Position numbers and translations under genes: made by a program
In this document: one piece after another, positions 1 to 4,173 of the stretch
How positions within the stretch are numbered: position 1 is the first letter of the stretch
Layout of the letters: the number at the start of each line of letters is the position of its first letter
Notes under the pieces: generated by a model
What the model was told of the DNA's origin: nothing
Seen by the model: the letters and a program-made list of their open reading frames with translations, nothing else
Database searches by the model: none
Assembly: GCA_947306605.1 (NCBI GenBank)
Contig: CAMZHB010000123.1
Location: 1-5,605, forward strand
Reading direction: 5' to 3'
From: an uncultured Prevotellaceae bacterium
Lineage (GTDB): Bacteria; Bacteroidota; Bacteroidia; Bacteroidales; Bacteroidaceae
Length of the DNA: 5,605 nucleotides

Positions 1-400
1 CGTCACCGTCGCACTGGCGTTCGACTGCGACCGCCAGGTGTACGCCTGCCCCGGACGCTACGGCGACGAACACTCCGAAGGATGCAACCGGCTCATACGA
101 CAACAGAAAGCCAACATCTTCACCGGCACCGAAAACATGCTCGACGACCTCAAGTGGCTCTCCGACACCCGGCGCGACACCCTGAACCGCAGCGGCGTGC
201 AAACAGAAATGTTCCCCGACCTGACCGACGGGGAACGCGCCGCCGTGACAGCCCTGCAGGGCACCGAAGGCATGCAGGTGAACGAACTGGCCATGAGACT
301 CCAACTGCCCGTGCAGCAACTGTCGGGACTGCTCTTCGAACTGGAAATGAAAGGCTACGTGGCCCCCGCCGCCGGAGGCGTTTACCGGCTGAGAAGATAA
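1..400 (+). CDS. dprA: DNA-processing protein DprA, C-terminal part (5' end outside window)
   Basis: DprA (Smf) binds incoming single-stranded DNA and loads RecA during natural transformation; it acts in the cytoplasm. The reading frame is open from base 2, giving 132 visible codons before TAA. The first residues (VTVALAFDCDRQVYACPGR) continue the Rossmann-like fold. The segment CPGRYGDEHSEGCNRLIR (nt 47-100) matches the family's conserved PG...S.G.N.LI stretch, which contributes to the DNA-binding surface. After a linker, roughly nt 215-395 read as the small winged-helix domain found at the DprA C-terminus (FPDLTDGERAAV, NELAMRLQLP, LLFELEMKGYV, then GGVYRL). The 3' end is intact. The internal GTG at 38 is not a start, because homology continues upstream of it. 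Domain identity is from remembered family patterns; confidence is high. The gene is separated from acpP by a 280-bp gap containing a palindrome and acpP's own promoter, so it is not obviously in that operon. Confidence 0.9.
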   Translation, partial: VTVALAFDCDRQVYACPGRYGDEHSEGCNRLIRQQKANIFTGTENMLDDLKWLSDTRRDTLNRSGVQTEMFPDLTDGERAAVTALQGTEGMQVNELAMRLQLPVQQLSGLLFELEMKGYVAPAAGGVYRLRR

Positions 401-434
401 AACGCCACACCACGGCAGCGGCTCCACAAAAATA

Positions 435-468
435 GAAGCGGCGTCTCAGAATTCTGAGACGCCGCTTC
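435..468. terminator. Perfect 34-bp palindrome after dprA (probable terminator hairpin)
   Basis: The 17-base arm gaagcggcgtctcagaa (435-451) is followed directly by its exact reverse complement (452-468), so RNA from either strand would fold into a long GC-rich hairpin with an EcoRI-like centre. It lies 34 bp past the dprA stop and before the acpP promoter, the expected place for a terminator. There is no T-run on the + side. The A-run at 427-432 instead gives a U-run to a leftward transcript. It shares its outer sequence with the hairpin after rnc. Confidence 0.55.
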
Positions 469-535
469 GTGGCGACAAGGTCCCGTCTTTATCATCCGAA
501 GTCACCCCGAAAAGAGGTTTTTGAGGGCAGAAAGT

Positions 536-569
536 CGGTTTTTTGCCAACCGCACTGCACAAAAAACCG
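536..569. repeat. 10-bp inverted repeat in the acpP upstream region
   Basis: The arm cggttttttg (536-545) is the exact reverse complement of caaaaaaccg (560-569), with a 14-base loop. The right arm is shared with the larger palindrome at 556-581, so the two structures exclude each other. It could be part of a protein-binding region or simply a by-product of A/T-rich DNA. No known operator is recognised. Confidence 0.35.
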
Positions 570-581
570 GTTTTATGTGCA
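556..581. promoter_or_regulatory. 26-bp near-perfect palindrome, candidate operator upstream of acpP
   Basis: The stretch reads tgcaca, then aaaaaccggttt, then tatgtgca. It equals its own reverse complement at 24 of 26 positions; only the symmetric pair 562/575 breaks it. The centre (568/569) lies about 40 bp upstream of the first base of the acpP -33 box, a place typical of a dimeric regulator site. The symmetry is seen directly. The regulatory role, possibly control of fatty-acid synthesis, is inference, and I do not recognise a regulator for it. Confidence 0.4.
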
Positions 582-607
582 AAAAAAAGCATTTTCTTCC
601 CATTTCG

Positions 608-639
608 TTTGGTCGGTATATTTTTAAGTCTTAATTTTG
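608..639 (+). promoter_or_regulatory. Bacteroidota-type promoter of acpP
   Basis: A -33 box TTTG (608-611) and a -7 box TAATTTTG (632-639, matching TAnnTTTG) are separated by 20 bases. This fits the consensus read by the primary sigma factor of Bacteroides and relatives. Transcription should start a few bases beyond 639, giving an A/T-rich leader of roughly 30-35 nt before the acpP ATG at 681. That leader has no Shine-Dalgarno sequence, as is usual in the phylum. A-rich DNA upstream (581-588) could act like an UP element. It probably drives the whole acpP-fabF-rnc operon. Confidence 0.8.
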
Positions 640-680
640 CAGCCTGAAATAACGAAAACTAATTTTTAAACATTACAACT

Positions 681-917
681 ATGTCAGAAATTGAAAGCAA
701 AGTAAAAGCAATCATCGTTGACAAACTCGGTGTAGAAGAAAGTGAAGTAAACAATGAAGCCAGCTTCGCCAATGACCTGGGCGCAGATTCTCTGGACACT
801 GTAGAACTCATCATGGAGTTTGAGAAAGCTTTTGGCATCTCTATTCCCGACGATCAGGCTGAGAAAATCTCTACCGTAGGACAGGCCATCGAATACATCG
901 AAGCCAACGTAAAATAA
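681..917 (+). CDS. acpP: Acyl carrier protein
   Basis: Small acidic cytoplasmic protein that carries growing acyl chains as thioesters on a 4'-phosphopantetheine arm during type II fatty-acid synthesis. The 78-residue length is normal for the family. The attachment motif is GADSLDTVEL, with the modified serine at Ser37 inside DSL. The following helix (VELIMEFEKAFGISIPDD) is the acidic recognition helix that partner enzymes dock on. The C-terminal helix ends YIEANVK. The ATG at 681 is the only sensible start; it has an A/T-rich leader and no Shine-Dalgarno sequence, with a strong promoter 42-73 bp upstream. Its codons (many AAA, GAA, GTA) look less GC-rich than those of fabF, consistent with a highly expressed gene, though I did not compute this. 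It is the first gene of an operon with fabF and rnc and is separated from fabF by 129 bp containing a long hairpin. Identification is very secure. Confidence 0.97.
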   Translation: MSEIESKVKAIIVDKLGVEESEVNNEASFANDLGADSLDTVELIMEFEKAFGISIPDDQAEKISTVGQAIEYIEANVK

Positions 918-941
918 TCTCCACCAGCGAGAAAGTCTTAG

Positions 942-1018
942 AATTTGACTTTGACGTTAAACTTGAGCGGACATCTAACCATTGAACCGTCAAAGTTGAG
1001 GTCAAAGTCAAATTTTTT
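942..1018 (+). terminator. Long hairpin with T-run between acpP and fabF (partial terminator, attenuator or RNA-processing site)
   Basis: The arm aatttgactttgac (942-955) pairs perfectly with gtcaaagtcaaatt (1001-1014). Inside it, after a 4x3 internal loop, 960-970 can pair with 987-997 with two single-base bulges, leaving a 16-base apical loop. The 3' arm runs into a T-run (1013-1018), so it has the shape of an intrinsic terminator on the + strand, 28 bp before the fabF start. Because fabF and rnc show no promoter of their own here, complete termination is unlikely. A leaky terminator, a stabilising 3' structure for acpP mRNA, or an RNase III site are the likely options. A second gtcaaag at 989-995 offers an alternative partner for ctttgac at 949-955. 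Confidence 0.6.
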
Positions 1019-1046
1019 ATTCAGAACATTCCTATAAAACGCTATA

Positions 1047-2309
1047 ATGGAACTTAAAAGAGTAGTCGTTACAGGTATCGGAGCCCTCTCGCCCCTGGGC
1101 AACACCGCCCCTGAGACGTGGGAAAACATCAAAGCCGGCAAGAGCGGCGCCGCTCCCATCACCCATTTCGACACAACCAATTTCAAGACCAAATTTGCCT
1201 GTGAGGTGAAAAACTTCAACGGCCGCGACCATATCGACCGCAAGGCCGTCAACAAGATGGACCTCTACACGCAATACGCCGTGGTCGCCTCGCAGGAAGC
1301 CGTCAAAGACTGTGGCATTGACCTCGAGACCGCCGACAAAAACCGTATCGGCGTCATCTTCGGCGTAGGCATCGGCGGCATCCACACCTTCGAAGACGAA
1401 GTGAGCTACTGCGCCCTGCACGGCGAAAACGGCCCCACCTACAGTCCCTTCTTCATCCCGAAGATGATCAGCGACATCGCTGCCGGACACATCTCGATGA
1501 TGTACGGTTTCCACGGCCCGAACTTCGCCACCACCTCAGCCTGTGCCTCCTCGACACACGCCCTGGCCACGGCCCTCGACATCATCCGTCTGGGCAAGGC
1601 CGACATGATTCTGGCCGGCGGAGCAGAAGCAGCCGTATGGGGCACCGGTGTGGGCGGATTCAACGCCATGCACGCCATCTCCACCCGTAACGACAGTCCC
1701 GAAACGGCCAGCCGCCCCTTCAGCGCCAGCCGCGACGGTTTCGTAATGGGCGAAGGCGCCGCTTGCCTCATCTTTGAGGAACTGGAGCACGCCAAGGCAC
1801 GCGGTGCCAAGATTTACGGCGAAGTGGCAGGCAGCGGCATGTCGGCCGACGCTTACCACATCACCGCTTCCCACCCTGAAGGCCTCGGCGCCATCATCGT
1901 GATGAAGGAAGCCCTGCGCGACGCCGGCATGAAACCCGAAGACATCGACTACATCAATGTACACGGAACTTCGACCCCCGTGGGCGACGTCTCCGAGGTA
2001 AAAGCCGTCCAGGAAGTCTTCGGCGAACACGCCTATAAGCTCAACATCAGCTCCACCAAGTCCATGACGGGACACCTCCTCGGAGCCGCAGGTGCCATGG
2101 AAGCCTTCTCCAGCCTTATGGCCGTAAAGGAAGACATCGTGCCCCCCACCATCAACCACGAGGAAGGCGACGAAGACCCCAACATCGACTACAAGCTGAA
2201 TTTCACCTTCAACAAGGCACAGAAGCGTACCGTACGCGCCGCCCTGAGCAACACGTTCGGATTCGGCGGACACAACGCCTGCGTCATTGTCAAGAAGTAC
2301 GAAGAATAA
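1047..2309 (+). CDS. fabF: 3-oxoacyl-[acyl-carrier-protein] synthase II (KAS II)
   Basis: Condensing enzyme that extends acyl-ACP by two carbons with malonyl-ACP in fatty-acid elongation. It is cytoplasmic and usually a homodimer of thiolase fold. The 420 residues are close to the usual 410-415. The N-terminus (ELKRVVVTGIGALSPLGN) is characteristic. The nucleophile is Cys166 in TTSACASSTHA; the catalytic histidines are His306 in VHGTSTPVGD and His343 in STKSMTGHLLGAAGA, with Lys338 in the same motif. The glycine-rich C-terminal loop SNTFGFGGHN (401-410) contains the gatekeeper phenylalanine region. All key residues are present, so it should be active. The Cys-His-His triad separates it from FabH (Cys-His-Asn). 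The ATG at 1047 matches the family N-terminus; upstream DNA is A/T-rich with no Shine-Dalgarno sequence. It follows acpP and precedes rnc by 28 bp, and is probably co-transcribed with both. Confidence 0.96.
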   Translation: MELKRVVVTGIGALSPLGNTAPETWENIKAGKSGAAPITHFDTTNFKTKFACEVKNFNGRDHIDRKAVNKMDLYTQYAVVASQEAVKDCGIDLETADKNRIGVIFGVGIGGIHTFEDEVSYCALHGENGPTYSPFFIPKMISDIAAGHISMMYGFHGPNFATTSACASSTHALATALDIIRLGKADMILAGGAEAAVWGTGVGGFNAMHAISTRNDSPETASRPFSASRDGFVMGEGAACLIFEELEHAKARGAKIYGEVAGSGMSADAYHITASHPEGLGAIIVMKEALRDAGMKPEDIDYINVHGTSTPVGDVSEVKAVQEVFGEHAYKLNISSTKSMTGHLLGAAGAMEAFSSLMAVKEDIVPPTINHEEGDEDPNIDYKLNFTFNKAQKRTVRAALSNTFGFGGHNACVIVKKYEE

Positions 2310-2337
2310 AAACAATTATACACATTCATCCACAGAG

Positions 2338-3159
2338 ATGAACTTGTACAAGACAATCACAGAGTTCCTCTTTCCGCAACGGAAGGAGGAACTTTACATT
2401 TCACTCCACAAGATGCTCGGTTTCCGGCCCCGCAATCTTGAAATCTACCGACAGGCCATGCGCCACAAGTCTGTCAACCGCAAAGACGACGACAACGCCC
2501 CAGCTCCCAAACACGTCGAGGACAACGAGCGCCTCGAATTCTTGGGCGACGCCATCCTCGAAGCCGTGGTAAGCAACTACCTCTTCCGCAAATATCCCAC
2601 ACAGCCCGAAGGATTCCTTACCACCAGCCGCAGCAAAATGGTGCGCCGCAGCACCCTCGGGCAACTTGCCACAAAAATCGGACTGGAAAATCTCGTCAAA
2701 GTCAACGTCCTCACCGAAGCCCACAACAGCTACATCGGAGGCAATGCCTTCGAAGCGCTCGTCGGCGCCATCTACCTGGACCGCGGCTACCGCTACTGCC
2801 AGCGTTTCTTTGTCAGCCTTATCGAGCGCGGATACATCAATACGGAACAAGTGGTGCACAAGGAGCAAAACTTCAAAAGCCTCATTCTCGAATGGAGTCA
2901 GAAATATAAAGTGCAGGTCCGCTTCACCACACGCGAACTCATGCCCGCCAGCCTGGCCAAGAAGCCACCGTTCTTCAGCAACGTCTATGCCGAAGACACA
3001 CGTATCGGGCGCGGACGCGGCTATTCAAAAAAGGAAAGCCACCAGAAAGCCGCACAACGGGCTTACCAAGCCCTGCGCGAGCATCCTCACCTCAAACAAC
3101 ACATTATCCAAACCCGACTGCTACGCCAGGTTGTGGCAGACATGGTAAACGAACCTTAA
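2338..3159 (+). CDS. rnc: Ribonuclease III
   Basis: Endonuclease that cuts double-stranded RNA, including rRNA precursors and structured mRNAs; a cytoplasmic homodimer needing Mg2+. The ATG at 2338 gives 273 residues. A TTG at 2287 is in frame but overlaps the fabF end and adds only low-complexity residues, so it was rejected. The catalytic domain holds the signature NERLEFLGDAIL (63-74; Glu64, Glu67 and Asp71 are visible acidic residues). The second metal-binding motif is GNAFEALVGAIYLD (135-148), with Glu139 conserved. Asn136 stands where E. coli has Asp114; I recall this as usual for Bacteroidota. A double-stranded-RNA-binding domain follows from about 175 to 247 (NFKSLILEWSQKYKVQVRF, then GRGYSKKESHQKAAQRAYQAL), ending in a basic tail of about 25 residues. 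It is the third gene of the acpP operon, 28 bp after fabF, without a visible promoter of its own. Confidence 0.94.
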   Translation: MNLYKTITEFLFPQRKEELYISLHKMLGFRPRNLEIYRQAMRHKSVNRKDDDNAPAPKHVEDNERLEFLGDAILEAVVSNYLFRKYPTQPEGFLTTSRSKMVRRSTLGQLATKIGLENLVKVNVLTEAHNSYIGGNAFEALVGAIYLDRGYRYCQRFFVSLIERGYINTEQVVHKEQNFKSLILEWSQKYKVQVRFTTRELMPASLAKKPPFFSNVYAEDTRIGRGRGYSKKESHQKAAQRAYQALREHPHLKQHIIQTRLLRQVVADMVNEP

Positions 3160-3172
3160 CTTCAGACAAAAC

Positions 3173-3206
3173 AGAAGCGGCGCCCGCAAAACGAAGCGCC
3201 GCTTCT
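3173..3206. terminator. Hairpin after rnc, probably a bidirectional terminator
   Basis: The 11-base arm agaagcggcgc (3173-3183) pairs exactly with gcgccgcttct (3196-3206) around a 12-base loop. It begins 13 bp after the rnc stop, so it should end the acpP-fabF-rnc transcript. The A-rich flank (3167-3173) gives a U-rich tail on the opposite strand, where it could also stop the leftward radical SAM transcript. The + side has only a weak T content (ttctatta). Its outer arm sequence matches that of the hairpin after dprA. Confidence 0.65.
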
Positions 3207-3209
3207 ATT

Positions 3210-3323
3210 AGTATCGCTACCCACATAGATGCCATGATTGCCTTGAACTGTGAGTGTGCCTTTGCCGGCTATAATGACATTGTTTTTTATAAAGACCTCT
3301 CTGGCCCTCCGAACCGTTTTCCA
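3210..3323 (-). pseudogene. Possible remnant of a beta-helix-type surface protein
   Basis: The gap between rnc and the radical SAM gene has no convincing intact gene. On the - strand, one frame stays open between TAG (3324-3326) and TGA (3162-3164). From 3299 down to 3210 it encodes 30 residues rich in alternating hydrophobic and Gly/Asn positions, including NNVIIAGKGTLTV and GNHGIYVGSDT. This resembles the short strands and turns of right-handed beta-helix or carbohydrate-binding repeats (the style of Ile-x-Gly-x-Gly-Thr-Leu-Thr-Val then Gly-Ile) common in Bacteroidales surface proteins. There is no in-frame ATG or promoter, and the 3' part runs into the terminator hairpin. It could be the eroded end of a former gene, or a chance reading frame; the call rests on visual resemblance only. 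Confidence 0.25.
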
Positions 3324-3336
3324 CTAGACGAAACCT

Positions 3337-4113
3337 TCAATACGACGCTTCCGCCTCAATGCCGAGAGCGCGGATACGCTCCACTATGCCGTCCAGCTCA
3401 TCAGGCGTAGCCTTGCGGAGCGTCTGCAACGGCGTCTCGCGGGCAATCGTATAAATCATCACCCGCTCCGGCTTGATCGTCCGCAACGCCTCCAGCCACG
3501 GAGTCACATACTCGTCACCTACGTTCGACACGTCCACACCGTCCACCGTCCCGTGCATGAACATCGTCTGCACCATGGCGTGACCTCCGAAACGCGCCAT
3601 CAGCGCTATCTGACGCTCCACAGAATAAGCCACGTTCGGACGGTTCACCCTCCGCACATAAGCTTCGCTCACCGTATCAAGCTTCACAATGTTGTCGTCC
3701 ACCAGCATCAGGGCCTCACGCACGTCGTCACGGTCAATATGCGTCGCGTTCGTCAGCACAGCCACTTTCGCACGCGGGAAATAACGGTCGCGCAAACCAA
3801 CCGTGTCCTTCACAATGGCAAGGAACTCCGGATGACCCGTCGGCTCACCGTTGCCGGCAAACGTCAGCACGTCGGGAGCGTCGCCCTCCGCCTGCATCCT
3901 CTGCAAACACCGCTCCAAAGCCACACGCACCGACTCACGCGAAGGCAACTTCGAACGCGTGCGACGCTCCGCATTCAAGCCGCATTCACAGTAAACACAG
4001 TCGAACGAACACACCTTGCCGTCAGCAGGCATCAGATTAATGCCCAGAGACACACCCAGACGACGGCTCCTCACAGGACCAAACACAGGCGACGGATAAA
4101 GAACTGTTGACAT
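3337..4113 (-). CDS. Radical SAM Fe-S protein of unknown substrate (COG0731-like)
   Basis: Radical SAM enzymes use a 4Fe-4S cluster to split S-adenosylmethionine and start radical chemistry on varied substrates. The ATG at 4111-4113 gives 258 residues starting MSTVLYPSPVFGPVRSRRLG, the usual N-terminus of this Bacteroidales family. The cluster motif CSFDCVYC (Cys35, Cys39, Cys42; CxxxCxxC) is complete, with an extra Cys44 (YCECG). FAGNGEPTGHPEF (85-97) is the Gly-Gly-Glu-type SAM-binding strand. VLTNAT (119-124) and KLDT (144-147) follow the expected strand pattern of a partial TIM barrel. No C-terminal extra cluster motif is seen. A longer in-frame start at 4170 was rejected because the -7 box lies inside that extension. 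The family is usually annotated only as radical SAM or Fe-S oxidoreductase; I do not know its substrate. It is convergent with rnc and 60 bp downstream of the barrel gene on the same strand. Confidence 0.85.
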   Translation of the reverse strand: MSTVLYPSPVFGPVRSRRLGVSLGINLMPADGKVCSFDCVYCECGLNAERRTRSKLPSRESVRVALERCLQRMQAEGDAPDVLTFAGNGEPTGHPEFLAIVKDTVGLRDRYFPRAKVAVLTNATHIDRDDVREALMLVDDNIVKLDTVSEAYVRRVNRPNVAYSVERQIALMARFGGHAMVQTMFMHGTVDGVDVSNVGDEYVTPWLEALRTIKPERVMIYTIARETPLQTLRKATPDELDGIVERIRALGIEAEASY

Positions 4114-4134
4114 ACCAAAAACTTTTGCACCCTG

Positions 4135-4167
4135 CAAAGATACGCATTTTCCGACAAACGCCGCACA
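4135..4167 (-). promoter_or_regulatory. Probable promoter of the radical SAM gene
   Basis: On the - strand, TATCTTTG (4142 to 4135) is a perfect TAnnTTTG -7 box. A weak -33 match TGTG (4167 to 4164) lies at a proper 21-base spacing. A perfect TTTG (4158 to 4155) is only 12 bases away, too close for the usual spacing. The expected start near 4130 leaves a leader of under 20 nt before the ATG at 4113, with no Shine-Dalgarno sequence. Read-through from the upstream barrel gene is also possible. Confidence 0.55.
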
Positions 4168-4173
4168 CACCGC

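Noticed and set aside
1536..2315. 259-codon open frame on the - strand
   Set aside because: It lies opposite fabF, which is certain; the translation is Gly/Val/His-rich with no family resemblance, as expected from the codon bias of the sense gene.
2287..2337. In-frame TTG upstream extension of rnc
   Set aside because: The extension overlaps the fabF stop region and has no family resemblance; ATG at 2338 gives the expected N-terminus.
3234..3410. 58-codon + strand frame starting ATG at 3234
   Set aside because: It has no promoter or ribosome-binding context, and its second half is antisense to the radical SAM 3' end; the opposite strand of the first half looks more protein-like.
3553..4110. 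185-codon open frame on the + strand
   Set aside because: It is antisense to the radical SAM gene and its product is an Arg/His/Thr-rich sequence without recognisable domains.
4114..4170. N-terminal extension of the radical SAM protein to 4170
   Set aside because: The extension contains the TATCTTTG -7 box, and family members begin near MSTVL, so the start at 4113 is preferred.
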